NCBI RefSeq assembly: GCF_002797675.1
Contig: NZ_PGEX01000001.1
Span: forward strand, 1,984,001-2,048,000
Reading direction: 5' to 3'
Length of the DNA stretch: 64,000 bases
DNA from: Hallerella succinigenes
GTDB lineage: Bacteria > Fibrobacterota > Fibrobacteria > Fibrobacterales > Fibrobacteraceae
Shown piece by piece: positions 34,378 through 43,701 of this stretch. The position numbers and the translations under genes were made by a program. The notes beneath the pieces are model-generated. The model searched no databases. It saw nothing but the letters and a program-made list of their open reading frames with translations, and was not told where the DNA came from. Position 1 is the first letter of the stretch. The number at the start of each line of letters is the position of its first letter.

Positions 34378-35287
34378 CCTTCCTCCTTCTGGACTGATTC
34401 TTTTAGATAAAACAGCGGGTGTTACCTCGTGTAACGCCCTTTTCCCTATTCGTAAAATTTTTAAGACGCGTCGTGTCGGTCATGCGGGTTCGCTCGATAT
34501 GCGAGCATCCGGTTTGATTGTGGCTGCTGTAGGCAGAGCGACTCGTCTTTTGCCGTTTGTAGAAGCGGGCGAAAAAACATATTCCTTCTGCGCCCACTTT
34601 GGCTATTCGACGATTACGGATGAATGGGACGGTGAACTTGCCGAACAGGATCCGAGTTCGGAGCCGATTTCGGAAGAAGCGGTGCGTCAGATTTTGCCGC
34701 AGTTCATCGGTGAAATAGATCAGGTTCCGCCGGACTTTAGCGCGATCAAGTTGAACGGCAAGCGTGCTTCGGATTTGAAGCGCAAAGGTCGCGATGTGGA
34801 ACTCAAGGCGCGTAAGATTACGATTCAGAATTTGCGCTTTGAAGGCAAATGCGAAGCTCCGGAAGGCATTTCGGGCCGTATCCGTAGCTCGTATCGGTTT
34901 TCGTGCGACTGTTCCAAGGGAACATATATCCGTTCGCTCGTCCGCGATATGGCGAAGGCTTTGGGAACGGTCGGTGCGGTTTCGGGAATCCGCCGGACGC
35001 GCATTGGACATTTGAATGTGACGGATGCGGTCAAGTCGGAAGAGCTTTGCGAAGCTTCGTTGATGAAACCGCAGGATTGCATGAAGTTCCCTGTAGTGAG
35101 CCTGACCGATAAGCAGGTAGAAGCTTTGCGTCAGGGCCGTGAAATGACGTGGAACAAGGAACCGATCCAAATCGAAGAAGGCGCTCCGAACATGGTTCTC
35201 GCTGTGGATAAGGACGGCGATTTAAAGGCGGGCTGCTCTTTTGAAAATGGAAAGCTTGCTCCAAAATTCTATTTGGGTTTGGATTGA
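34367..35287 (+). CDS. truB: tRNA pseudouridine(55) synthase TruB
   Basis: The 306-residue protein has the TruB motifs: GLILLDKTAGVTSCNAL, VGHAGSLDMRASGLIVAAVG (catalytic Asp in GSLD; most family members have GTLDP here), YSFCAHFGYSTITDEWDG, and CSKGTYIRSLVRDMAKALG. It makes pseudouridine 55 in the T loop of tRNAs. The GTG at 34367 has AAAGG/CAGG just upstream and overlaps rbfA by 11 nt. Confidence 0.95.
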   Translation: MNSNLPPSGLILLDKTAGVTSCNALFPIRKIFKTRRVGHAGSLDMRASGLIVAAVGRATRLLPFVEAGEKTYSFCAHFGYSTITDEWDGELAEQDPSSEPISEEAVRQILPQFIGEIDQVPPDFSAIKLNGKRASDLKRKGRDVELKARKITIQNLRFEGKCEAPEGISGRIRSSYRFSCDCSKGTYIRSLVRDMAKALGTVGAVSGIRRTRIGHLNVTDAVKSEELCEASLMKPQDCMKFPVVSLTDKQVEALRQGREMTWNKEPIQIEEGAPNMVLAVDKDGDLKAGCSFENGKLAPKFYLGLD

Positions 35288-36168
35288 TGACGGACAAGGT
35301 TTTACGTGCTGCAACAGTGGGAAATTTTGACGGTTGCCATTTAGGGCATCAGCAAATTTTCCAGATTCTTCGCAACGAAGCAAAGGCGCACGGACTTGTG
35401 CCGACTGTGATTTCTTTTGAACCGCATACGCGCCATGTACTCGGCATTCCCGGTCATCCGGCTTTGCTCACGACCACCGAGGAAAAGGGCGCGTTTGTGC
35501 GTTCTCTCGGTTTGGATTTTTTGGCACTTCCGTTTTCGCGAGAAGTGGCAGAACAACCGTATCAGACTTTTATCCAGAACGAAATTTTAGACAAGCTGAA
35601 CGTGAAGTTTTTGGTGCTTGGACACGATCACCGCTTTGGCGCTGCGGGCAAGGGAAGTTTTGATGCAATTTTACAGACCTTCCCCGAGCTTCCGGCGATT
35701 CAGGTTTCTGCCAAATATAAAGATGGGGAAGTCTTAAGTTCTTCCCGTATTCGGGATGCCTTGGAAAAGGGTGCAGTCGAACGTGCGACGACTTTCTTAG
35801 GACGTCCTTACCGCTTTCATGGAATTGTCGTTGCGGGAAAGCGCATCGGCAGAACGATTGGATTTCCGACGGCGAATGTGCAGACCGGCGTGTATAAGCT
35901 GATTCCCAAATACGGAGCTTACGCTGCCGTCGTTCGTCTTCAAGACGGTTCGGCGCACCGGGCTGTGGTGAACATTGGACTTCAGCCTTCGATCGGCGAT
36001 TTGCCGCTTGCTGTGGAAGCGCACATTTTGGATTTTAACGCGGACATCTACGGTCAAACGATTGACGTGGACTTGCTCACGTTCATTCGTGCGGAACAGA
36101 AGTTTGCATCTATCGACGATTTGAAACGCCAGATCGGCATGGATGCGGACTTTGCCCGCAATTATTAA
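35287..36168 (+). CDS. ribF: bifunctional riboflavin kinase/FAD synthetase
   Basis: The ~293-residue protein joins an FAD synthetase half (TVGNFDGCHLGHQQI with the nucleotidyltransferase GxxHxGH; SSSRIRDALEKG) and a C-terminal riboflavin kinase half (KRIGRTIGFPTANV; KYGAYAAVV; VEAHILDFNADIYG). It makes FMN and FAD. The ATG overlaps the truB stop as TGATG. Its stop shares TTAA (36165-36168) with the stop of the ATPase gene on the other strand. Confidence 0.96.
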   Translation: MTDKVLRAATVGNFDGCHLGHQQIFQILRNEAKAHGLVPTVISFEPHTRHVLGIPGHPALLTTTEEKGAFVRSLGLDFLALPFSREVAEQPYQTFIQNEILDKLNVKFLVLGHDHRFGAAGKGSFDAILQTFPELPAIQVSAKYKDGEVLSSSRIRDALEKGAVERATTFLGRPYRFHGIVVAGKRIGRTIGFPTANVQTGVYKLIPKYGAYAAVVRLQDGSAHRAVVNIGLQPSIGDLPLAVEAHILDFNADIYGQTIDVDLLTFIRAEQKFASIDDLKRQIGMDADFARNY

Positions 36169-38054
36169 ACTTTTGGACTCACCCAAAGATTGCGGACGGC
36201 ATTGAGCACGGCGAGAATCATCACGCCGACGTCTGCAAAAATAGCCGTCCACATATTGGCAATGCCGAACGCGCCGAGCAAAAGACAGAGCGCTTTGATT
36301 GAAATGCAGAAGACGATGTTCTGATGCACAATGCGCATGCATTTTTTTGCCACATTCATCGCGGTCGAAATCTTTAACGGATTATCGTCCATCAGCACGA
36401 TGTCCGCGGCTTCGATAGCGGCGTCAGAGCCCATCGCGCCCATCGCAATTCCGATGTCTGCACGGGAAAGAACGGGGGCGTCGTTGATGCCGTCGCCGAC
36501 AAATGCCAAGGTTTCGGAAGGGGACTTTTTCGCTTTCAACAGTTCTTCGACTTTTTGAACTTTATCCGCCGGAAGAAGTTCTGCAAAGAAACTGTCTAGC
36601 TGGAGAGTTTTGGCAACATTTTCCGCGACCTTCTGCGTGTCACCGGTCAGCATAATCATTTGTTTGATGCCCTGTTTTTTGAGGGCGGAAATCGCCTGCT
36701 TGGAATTTTCCTTGATGATATCGGAAATCACGATATGGCCCGCATATTCTCCGTCAATTGCGACGTGGATGCATGTGCCGATGCGGTGACATGCGTGCCA
36801 TTTGGCTCCGACATCATCCATCATTTTGCTGTTACCTACGCAGACGATTCTGCCGTTTACAAGAGCTTGGATTCCGCGGCCCGAAATTTCTTGAATGTCA
36901 TCGACTTCGCAGCCGTCCGCTTCGTCGCCGTAGGCCTTTCTTAAAGAGTTTGCAATCGGATGCTTGGAGTAACGTTCTACGTGGGCGGTCAAATGCAACA
37001 ACTCGTTTTTGTCAAGCTTTTCCGGGTGAATCACCGTGACTTCGAAGTTTCCCTGGGTCAAGGTTCCCGTCTTGTCAAAGACAAGCGTATTCGTTTTTGC
37101 AAGGATTTCTAAATAGTTCGCCCCTTTGATTAAAACGCCTGCGCGTGAAGCGCCTCCGATGCCTGCGAAGAAGGAAAGCGGAACGCTTACCACAAGAGCG
37201 CACGGGCAACTGATCACGAGGAAAATCAAGGCGCGGTAAATCCATTCTGTCCACAGAGGATCTCTGCCGATCGCAAACAGAACGAGCGAAGGAATTGTGG
37301 CGAGGGCTAGTGCGGAAAGGGTGACGATTGGCGTGTAAACCTTGGCGAACTTGGTAATGAACTTTTCGGATTTTGTTTTTTGGGAACTCGCGTCTTCGAT
37401 GAGTTCTAGGATCTTGGCGACGGTGGATTCTCCAAATTCCTTCGTGGTGCGAATTTTTAGGACACCGCTCAGATTGATACTGCCCGAAATGATTTCATCG
37501 TTTTCGTTCACATCGCGCGGTAAAGATTCGCCGGTGAGCGCAGATGTGTTGAGGGTCGAAAAACCTTCTACGACAACGCCGTCGATAGGAACCTTTTCGC
37601 CGGGCTGTACCACGATAATCGTGCCGACTTCCACATCGTCCGGGTCGACTTGTTCGAGTTTACCGTCATCGGTTTCGATGTTCGCATAGTCTGGGCGAAT
37701 GTCCATGAGTTTTGCAATGCTTTGTCGGCTCTTTCCCACGGCGTAGCCTTGGAACCATTCTCCAATCTGATAAAAGAGCATCACCGCAATCGCTTCGACA
37801 TAATCGCCTGTCTTAAAGAGTCCCAGGAAAATGGCGCCTAAAGTGGCGATCGCCATCAGAAGGTATTCGTCAAACGGCTGCTTGTGCCAAATGCCTTCTG
37901 CCGCCTTCTTCAACACGTCGTAACCGACGATCAGATAAGGAATGACATACAGAGTAAAACGCAAATAGCCTTCGATAGGCACAAAATGCAGCGCGATTAG
38001 CATCACGGCGGCAGTGATGATTCGGATCAGATTTTTCTTTTGTTTTTGGCTCAT
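36165..38054 (-). CDS. heavy-metal P1B-type ATPase (Zn/Cd-type)
   Basis: The 629-residue protein has the P-type core: TGES (actuator domain), CPC in the membrane (FLVISCPCALVVSVPL, metal site), DKTGTLT (phosphorylated Asp), HP (SKHPIANSL) and GDGINDAPVLSRADIGIAMG. CPC with the flanking sequence fits Zn/Cd/Pb exporters (ZntA/CadA group). It has no N-terminal metal-binding domain; a separate 72-residue HMA protein is encoded just upstream on the same strand. Likely controlled by the divergent ArsR-type regulator. Confidence 0.92.
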   Translation of the reverse strand: MSQKQKKNLIRIITAAVMLIALHFVPIEGYLRFTLYVIPYLIVGYDVLKKAAEGIWHKQPFDEYLLMAIATLGAIFLGLFKTGDYVEAIAVMLFYQIGEWFQGYAVGKSRQSIAKLMDIRPDYANIETDDGKLEQVDPDDVEVGTIIVVQPGEKVPIDGVVVEGFSTLNTSALTGESLPRDVNENDEIISGSINLSGVLKIRTTKEFGESTVAKILELIEDASSQKTKSEKFITKFAKVYTPIVTLSALALATIPSLVLFAIGRDPLWTEWIYRALIFLVISCPCALVVSVPLSFFAGIGGASRAGVLIKGANYLEILAKTNTLVFDKTGTLTQGNFEVTVIHPEKLDKNELLHLTAHVERYSKHPIANSLRKAYGDEADGCEVDDIQEISGRGIQALVNGRIVCVGNSKMMDDVGAKWHACHRIGTCIHVAIDGEYAGHIVISDIIKENSKQAISALKKQGIKQMIMLTGDTQKVAENVAKTLQLDSFFAELLPADKVQKVEELLKAKKSPSETLAFVGDGINDAPVLSRADIGIAMGAMGSDAAIEAADIVLMDDNPLKISTAMNVAKKCMRIVHQNIVFCISIKALCLLLGAFGIANMWTAIFADVGVMILAVLNAVRNLWVSPKV

Positions 38055-38079
38055 AGGGATTCTTGAAAGCTAAGGTAAA

Positions 38080-38099
38080 AGACCGCATTTCTGCGGTCT
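38080..38099 (-). terminator. hairpin between the HMA gene and the ATPase gene
   Basis: An 8-bp stem (AGACCGCA with TGCGGTCT, loop TTTC on the plus strand) is followed, reading on the minus strand, by TTTT then ACC. It could be a weak terminator giving more HMA protein than ATPase. Confidence 0.5.
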
Positions 38100-38106
38100 A
38101 GACGTT

Positions 38107-38325
38107 TTAGAAGAAGACTTCGCAGTCGGATTCGACTTTTTTGCAGTTTTCGCGAACAGCTGTCATCACGGCGGTTTCATCAGCGCCTTCGTCAAATTCC
38201 ACCTTCATTTTAAGCAGCATGAAGTTTACGGAAGCGTCTTTCACGCCGGCAGTGTTTTTGGCGGCGGATTCCATTTTACCTGCGCACACAGGGCAGTCCA
38301 CATCGATTTTATAACTCTTTTTCAT
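38107..38325 (-). CDS. small heavy-metal-associated (HMA) domain protein
   Basis: A 72-residue free-standing HMA domain: MKKSYKIDVDCPVCAGKMES with the metal-binding CPVC pair (Cys11, Cys14), then ASVNFMLLKMKVEFDEGAD, the usual second and third strands. It probably delivers metal to the ATPase encoded 52 nt downstream. AGAGG precedes the ATG. A longer frame upstream on this strand runs through the intergenic operator region and lacks family features. Confidence 0.85.
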   Translation of the reverse strand: MKKSYKIDVDCPVCAGKMESAAKNTAGVKDASVNFMLLKMKVEFDEGADETAVMTAVRENCKKVESDCEVFF

Positions 38326-38360
38326 TTCAAACCTCTTTTTTGAAAAGTTTTCTTCAAAAT

Positions 38361-38446
38361 AACGATTAAATAATCGTTTAATTGAACTATGGATAATATA
38401 GATTCTGAATTCTCCTTTCGCAAGATGATTAAGCAAATATTTAATC
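38361..38446. promoter_or_regulatory. inverted repeats between the HMA gene and arsR, likely ArsR/SmtB operators
   Basis: AACGATTA-AA-TAATCGTT (38361-38378) is a perfect 8-2-8 palindrome. ATTAAA/TTTAAT (38365-38382) overlaps it, and GATTAA (38427-38432) with TTAATC (38441-38446) forms a second site. A/T-rich inverted repeats in this position are typical of ArsR/SmtB metal-sensor operators and would serve both divergent promoters. Confidence 0.6.
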
Positions 38447-38495
38447 GTTTGGAGTAATTTGTGCCGGAATATTGCTATTTTAAAAAATGGATTAG

Positions 38496-38867
38496 ATGAA
38501 GGGTAACAAGTTGCATCACGAACATCCGGTGACCGAAAAAGAGCTGATTTTAGCGAAACGCATGCCGACAGAACGCGCGGCAATTCAGGTGGCGGATGCC
38601 ATGAAACAGTTGGGCGATGTTTCGCGACTCCGCATTTTTTGGCTGCTTTGCCACGCAGAAGAATGTGTGACAAATATTGCAGAACTCGTGAGCATGTCGA
38701 GCCCTGCGGTTTCTCATCATTTAAGACTTCTCAAGGTGGCAGGCTTGATTGTATCGCGTCGCGTAGGGAAGGAAATGCTTTATACCGCATCCGATACACC
38801 GCTTGTGCGTCAGCTGCACCATACGATTGAATCCGTAGCGGAAATCACCTGTCCGGAAGAAGATTAG
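38496..38867 (+). CDS. ArsR/SmtB family metal-sensing repressor
   Basis: The 123-residue winged-helix protein has the ArsR core: LGDVSRLRIFWLLCHAEECVTNIAELVSMSSPAVSHHLRLLK (the recognition helix is SSPAVSHHLRLL), then the wing RRVGKEMLYTASD. The C-terminal helix carries DTPLVRQLHH, which resembles the alpha-5 Zn site of CzrA/SmtB; a Cys in AEECVTNI could add to it. It likely represses the divergent HMA and ATPase genes until Zn or Cd binds. Sensor metal is inferred. Confidence 0.85.
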   Translation: MKGNKLHHEHPVTEKELILAKRMPTERAAIQVADAMKQLGDVSRLRIFWLLCHAEECVTNIAELVSMSSPAVSHHLRLLKVAGLIVSRRVGKEMLYTASDTPLVRQLHHTIESVAEITCPEED

Positions 38868-38880
38868 AGACTTTGCCATC

Positions 38881-39807
38881 ATGCAAAAAATTCAGAAAGT
38901 AGCTGTTGTCGGTCTTGGAGCGGTCGGTGCAGTCGTTGCCGAACAACTGCAAGCGATTCTCGGAAAGGAACTCTACTGCGTCATGGATGCAGCCCGAAAG
39001 GCGCGTTATGAAAAAAGTGGAATGTTCATCAACGGCAAAAAAATAGACTTTCACTCTGTGACGCCAGATGAAGTTCCCCCGGTAGATCTTCTGATCTTTG
39101 CCACGAAAAATCTCCAGCTGAAAGATGCTTTGGACGTTGCCCAAAAGGCGGTCGGTCCGCAGACGGCAATTCTTTCGCTGCTCAACGGCGTACATTCCGA
39201 AGCGGAAATAGAAAAGGCTTTTGGTGCAGAAAAAACACTCTACGGCTTTATTGTGAATTTGCAATCCATCAACAAGAGCGGCGTTATCGATTGTGCTGCG
39301 AAGGGAATTATTCTTTTTGGTGAAAAGGACAATCGTGTTTCGGAACGGGTACGGGCAATTTCGAATCTTTTTGAAGCGGCGCATGTGACACATAAGGTCC
39401 CAGAAAATATCCGCTTTGAAATGTGGAAAAAGCTGTTGATGAATACGGTCTTTAATTCGCTCGGCGCAATCTGCCGTTCTACATTTGGCGGATTCCATTC
39501 TCCGGTAATGCAGAAAATGGCCCGTCAAGTGGGCCGTGAAGTGATTGCAGTCGCGAATGCCGAAGGATTCCCGCTCACGGAGGAACATTTGGAAGAAGAT
39601 CTGCGCATTACGTGCAATTACACGCCTCTTGGCAAATGTTCCATGCTCCAGGATGTGGAAGCGGGCCGTAAAACGGAAAATGCTTTCTTCTGCGGCACGA
39701 TCTGTGAACTTGGAAAATCGCACGGCATTCCGACCCCTTACTGCGAATTCTTGGGCGGTCTTCTCGAAGGAACGGAATACGCCCGGGAATTGCAAAAAAA
39801 AGCTTAG
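38881..39807 (+). CDS. panE: 2-dehydropantoate 2-reductase family protein
   Basis: The 308-residue protein has the ApbA/PanE layout: N-terminal nucleotide motif VAVVGLGAVGAVVAEQL, FATKNLQLKDAL, LLNGVHSEAEIEKAFG, and a C-terminal helical domain with KLLMNTVFNSLGAICRSTFG and GRKTENAFFCGTICELGKSHGIPTP (matching the family's E-x-x-x-G/GxxxxPxP region). It reduces ketopantoate to pantoate for coenzyme A. PanE paralogues with other substrates exist. It starts 13 nt after arsR. Its stop overlaps the ilvA stop (39804-39807). Confidence 0.82.
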   Translation: MQKIQKVAVVGLGAVGAVVAEQLQAILGKELYCVMDAARKARYEKSGMFINGKKIDFHSVTPDEVPPVDLLIFATKNLQLKDALDVAQKAVGPQTAILSLLNGVHSEAEIEKAFGAEKTLYGFIVNLQSINKSGVIDCAAKGIILFGEKDNRVSERVRAISNLFEAAHVTHKVPENIRFEMWKKLLMNTVFNSLGAICRSTFGGFHSPVMQKMARQVGREVIAVANAEGFPLTEEHLEEDLRITCNYTPLGKCSMLQDVEAGRKTENAFFCGTICELGKSHGIPTPYCEFLGGLLEGTEYARELQKKA

Positions 39808-41027
39808 ATCAAGGTTCGCACGACTTGAGGCTTGTAGCCTTCTTCGTCGAGCCGCTTCAAGATCTGCTTTTTGTGTTCTGGACCGTAAGCTTCCATCGTA
39901 ATCTGCAATTCGACTGCGGACTGACGGTTGATCGTAAAGAACTGGTTATGTTCAAGCTTGATGACGTTACCGTTTGCCTTGGCGACGACGTCGGCAACTT
40001 TGGAAAGCGTTCCTGGACGGTCCGGCAAATGCACCGCAACAGTAAAGATTCGGTCTCGCAAAATAAGGCCCTTCTGCACCACGGACGACATGGTAATGAC
40101 ATCCATGTTACCGCCCGAAAGGATCGAAACGATTTTCTTGCCTTTGACGTTTAATTGCTGAAGAGCGGCGACGGAAAGAAGCCCCGAATTTTCCACGACC
40201 ATCTTGTGATTTTCCACCATATCGAGGAACGCGAGAACGAGCTCTTCATCTTTGACGGTGATGATGTCGTCAAGGTTCTGACTCACATACGGGAAAATCT
40301 TGGATCCTGGCGTTTTGACCGCAGTTCCGTCAGCGATGGTGTTTACGCTTGGCAAGGAAACAACCTTGCCCGCCTTGATGGAACTCAGCATGCAGGCAGC
40401 GCCTTCCGGCTCTACTCCGATGACTTTGATGTTTGGGTTCAAAAGCTTGGCAAGCGTCGAAACGCCTGTGGCAAGCCCACCGCCACCGATCGGGACGAGA
40501 ATATAATCGACTAATGGCAGCTCCTTGAAGATTTCCATGGCGATTGTACCTTGCCCTGTCGCTACAGCCAGATCGTCAAACGGATGGATGAACGTGTAAC
40601 CGTGCTCTTGGGCAAGTTCCAGAGCTTTTGCGCAGGCGTCATCGTAAACGTCGCCGTGTAAGATGACTTCTGCACCGTAAGACTTGGTGCGGTTTACCTT
40701 GATGAGCGGAGTTGTTGTAGGCATCACGATGACCGCTTTGGCGCCATAAGCTTTGGCCGCATAGGCGACGCCCTGAGCGTGGTTGCCTGCAGAAGCGGTA
40801 ATCAAGCCTTTCGCTCGTTCTTCTGGAGAAAGCGTGCTGATCTTGTAATAGGCGCCACGAAGCTTGTACGCGCCGGTGAGCTGCATATTTTCAGGCTTAA
40901 AATAAACTTTATTTCCGGTACGCTGGGAATAGAAGTCTGAATAGATCAGCTTCGTTTCGAGCGTGATACTTTTGACCGCTTCGGAAGCTTCTTCAAAGGC
41001 TTCGAGCGAAAGCATTTCCTTGTGCAT
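39804..41027 (-). CDS. ilvA: threonine ammonia-lyase with ACT domain
   Basis: The 407-residue protein is a PLP fold II dehydratase. The PLP lysine is in LTGAYKLRGAYYKI (~residue 56), SAGNHAQGVAYAA binds substrate, and GGGGLATGVSTL binds phosphate. A C-terminal ACT domain (VAVHLPDRPGTLSKVADVV) starts at ~330. The length matches the TIGR01127-type enzymes. It makes 2-oxobutyrate from threonine for isoleucine synthesis or threonine breakdown. Confidence 0.94.
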   Translation of the reverse strand: MHKEMLSLEAFEEASEAVKSITLETKLIYSDFYSQRTGNKVYFKPENMQLTGAYKLRGAYYKISTLSPEERAKGLITASAGNHAQGVAYAAKAYGAKAVIVMPTTTPLIKVNRTKSYGAEVILHGDVYDDACAKALELAQEHGYTFIHPFDDLAVATGQGTIAMEIFKELPLVDYILVPIGGGGLATGVSTLAKLLNPNIKVIGVEPEGAACMLSSIKAGKVVSLPSVNTIADGTAVKTPGSKIFPYVSQNLDDIITVKDEELVLAFLDMVENHKMVVENSGLLSVAALQQLNVKGKKIVSILSGGNMDVITMSSVVQKGLILRDRIFTVAVHLPDRPGTLSKVADVVAKANGNVIKLEHNQFFTINRQSAVELQITMEAYGPEHKKQILKRLDEEGYKPQVVRTLI

Positions 41028-41217
41028 GAATAATCTCGTCGAGTTTGTTGTTTTACGCTGGGAATGTAGTTTTAACGGGCTTGAACGTCAACTAAAATTG
41101 TAGGATTTAGAAAGGCTGAATTTTTAATGAAGCGTAAAATCGGGGCAAAACACTTTTTATCGCAGGATTTGTCGATCAGTTTTTTCTTAAAAAGAAAAAA
41201 AGCTATCTTGCATGCCC

Positions 41218-42651
41218 ATGAGCGATTTAGAAGCGGATAGCAAATTCTTAAAGAAAAGCGTGATTATTAATGTCATCGGAACCATCCTCAAGGTTTGCGG
41301 TCCGCTTCTCACGATTTTGCTCGCCCGAATTTTTGGCGCAGCGGATTTTGGCGTTTTTGTCTCAACGCAAACGCTTCTTTTGACGATTTCACGTTCGTCG
41401 ACGCTCGGCCTGGACAAAGGCTTGTATTGGTACTTGCCGCAGAATCGTCTGAACGGTCGTCCGGCTTATGAAGGAGTGATGGAGTCCTTTTGGGTCTCGG
41501 CGCTGGTGGCACTTATTTGCACGCTGGTGATTTTTGCCGGATCCTTTACACCGCTTATTTCCAAGGAGCTTCCTTGGTATGCATTTTCGCTCGTGTTTTA
41601 TGCGGTCTCCTATGTTTTAAGCAATACTTCGGAAGGAAATCGCAAACCGCAAAATGCGGTCTTTATCAATTCGTTCTTTGTTGCAGTGCTTTCTCCGCTT
41701 TCGTCGATTGTGATGCACTTTTTGGGAATTCCGCATGCGCTTCCGCTTGGCCTTTTGATCGGGCAGATTTGCGGATTTTTGCTGCACTTTATTCTGGTGC
41801 AAAAGCAGTTCCCGGAAATGCCTTTGATTCCGGTGAAGAAAATTTCCAAGGCGTTGCTCGTTTATTCTTTACCGCTCGGTTTTAACGAATTCGTTTCTTC
41901 GTTCCTCATTCGTTCGAGCCTTTGGATGGTGATGCTTTTTCTTGGACCGGAAAAGGCTGGCGCTTACGGCATCATGGTGACGATTTCGAATGCCTTGCAG
42001 ACGATTCGTGTGGGCTTTACACCGATTCTCACTCCTGTCGTTGCAGGAATGGACAAGGACCGTTTGCATACCGATTTAAAACCCGTGTATTCTTACTGCG
42101 TTTCGATGGTGACGTATATTCAGTTGCTAATCGGCTTCTTCATTATTCTTTTTCCGAATGAAATTTTGAATATCGCGGGTAAAGACTTTATTGTGCAACC
42201 GGAAACGCTAGGCATTTTGCTGTTGGTGCATTTGCTCGCTGGTTTCTGGGGTATGGCGATTGTGATTATGAACGGTCTTGGAAAAAGCCTGTACACGCTT
42301 AAGATGAATATTTTTTCGCTAGGAATCGCTCTCGGGTCGGGATATTTTCTGGTGCCGGCTTATGGACTTGTGGGGGCGGCGCTTTCAATGCTCTGCTACA
42401 ATGTTGTAGCGATGATCTGGAATAACGTTTATTTGGCAAAAATGGGACTTTGGCCGTATTCGAGCAAGCTTATCAACCGTTTCGTTTGGATCTGTGTGCT
42501 GATCGCTTGCTACGTTGTGTTGAACGTGGGAAATTTTGAATTGAGTCTTTGGCAGAAAGCCGTTGCCTATTTGGTTGCCCTTGCTGCCCTTGGACTCCAG
42601 TGGCTTTACGACAAAAAGGCGGCGAAGCCTATTCCTTCCACCAATCGTTAA
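41218..42651 (+). CDS. polysaccharide flippase (Wzx/MATE-like)
   Basis: The ~477-residue protein has about 14 hydrophobic segments and the lipopolysaccharide/teichoic acid transporter pattern (LTILLARIFGAADFGVFVSTQTLLLTISR; LNIAGKDFIVQPETLGILLL). Such proteins move lipid-linked sugar units across the inner membrane. ATG 41212 is in frame, but TATCTT (41204-41209) lies 8 nt before ATG 41218. Glycosyltransferase genes follow, which supports a surface polymer role. Confidence 0.85.
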   Translation: MSDLEADSKFLKKSVIINVIGTILKVCGPLLTILLARIFGAADFGVFVSTQTLLLTISRSSTLGLDKGLYWYLPQNRLNGRPAYEGVMESFWVSALVALICTLVIFAGSFTPLISKELPWYAFSLVFYAVSYVLSNTSEGNRKPQNAVFINSFFVAVLSPLSSIVMHFLGIPHALPLGLLIGQICGFLLHFILVQKQFPEMPLIPVKKISKALLVYSLPLGFNEFVSSFLIRSSLWMVMLFLGPEKAGAYGIMVTISNALQTIRVGFTPILTPVVAGMDKDRLHTDLKPVYSYCVSMVTYIQLLIGFFIILFPNEILNIAGKDFIVQPETLGILLLVHLLAGFWGMAIVIMNGLGKSLYTLKMNIFSLGIALGSGYFLVPAYGLVGAALSMLCYNVVAMIWNNVYLAKMGLWPYSSKLINRFVWICVLIACYVVLNVGNFELSLWQKAVAYLVALAALGLQWLYDKKAAKPIPSTNR

Positions 42652-42738
42652 AATCGTGCGTAATGCGCTTTTCTTCGGACGGGCGCTATTGAATAATTTC
42701 TAACTTTTAGTCAGGTTTTATAATGTGAGGAATGCAGC

Positions 42739-43701
42739 ATGTTGAAGTTCTTATATATACTGACAAGCAATGAGAAAGATATTTATTACGAGCAAACGCT
42801 GGTGTCTGTTCTTTCGCTTCGCCATTACAATCCCCAGGCTTTCATAACATTATTGGTTGACGACAAGACAGACAAAAACTTGGTGGGTTTTAGGAGCGAA
42901 ATCAAAAACCTGATAGACGAATACAAGGTTGTTCCCTTTGATGATAGATTGTCAAATATGGTCCGATCCCGTTTTCTAAAAACGAACATGCGGAATCTGA
43001 TCGAGGGAGACTTCTTGTACATCGATGGCGATACCGCTGTAGTAGACCGGCTGGATTCCATTTTGTCTAATGTGACGGGGAGCGTTTGTGCGGTTGCCGA
43101 TTTGCATGCGCCCGAAAATGACAAGTACCATTTAAAGCACAAGAAAATGTTGGCCCACAAGAAAAAGATGAATTTTTCCCTGTCCTTAGGCGAGAAATAT
43201 TTTAATAGCGGGGTCATCTTTGCAAGGGACGATGTCCCGGCCCATGAATTCTTTACGAAGTGGCATGAATTGTATCGGCAGTGTGCCCAAAATGGAATTT
43301 TTACAGACCAGATTTCTTTTAATGAAATCAACCATGTTTTAGGCCATCCCATTGAGGAATTGCCGGGGGAATGGAATTGTCAAGTCCGCGAAGCCTATAA
43401 CCATCTGTATCGAGTAAAAACTATATATCCTATCCTTTGTCGGTCCAAGATTATTCATTTTTTTTGTACGGGAATTGACGGAAAAAAAGAACCTCATCCC
43501 CTGATGAGAAAAGATTTTTTTGATAAAATCAAGGCTCAGCAGGTTGTAGACGAATTTTCCATGCAGATCATTTGCTCCGCCAAGAATCAGTTCTGGGGTG
43601 CTCCTGAAAAATTGGACGAAAGCGTCTCTTTTCCCAAGTTTTTTCTGTTCCGCCAGTTTCCCAAGGTATGTAAATTGTTGAAATGGCTGAACGTGATTTG
43701 A
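42739..43701 (+). CDS. putative glycosyltransferase (GT8-like)
   Basis: The 320-residue protein has the nucleotide-sugar glycosyltransferase pattern: a Rossmann-like N-terminus (FLYILTSNEKDIYYEQTLVSVLSL), TLLVDDKTDK, and the DxD motif in DFLYIDGDTAVVD (~residue 95), then YFNSGVIFARDD. It resembles GT8-type retaining transferases. Donor and acceptor unknown. It is a tandem paralogue of the next gene (about 55% identical over the first 100 residues by eye). GAGG before the ATG and TATAAT upstream differ from its neighbours. Confidence 0.75.
   Translation: MLKFLYILTSNEKDIYYEQTLVSVLSLRHYNPQAFITLLVDDKTDKNLVGFRSEIKNLIDEYKVVPFDDRLSNMVRSRFLKTNMRNLIEGDFLYIDGDTAVVDRLDSILSNVTGSVCAVADLHAPENDKYHLKHKKMLAHKKKMNFSLSLGEKYFNSGVIFARDDVPAHEFFTKWHELYRQCAQNGIFTDQISFNEINHVLGHPIEELPGEWNCQVREAYNHLYRVKTIYPILCRSKIIHFFCTGIDGKKEPHPLMRKDFFDKIKAQQVVDEFSMQIICSAKNQFWGAPEKLDESVSFPKFFLFRQFPKVCKLLKWLNVI

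Noticed and set aside
38326-38673. N-terminal extension of the small HMA protein (to 188 residues)
   Set aside because: It would run through the operator region and the start of arsR; the HMA domain begins at the ATG with AGAGG upstream.
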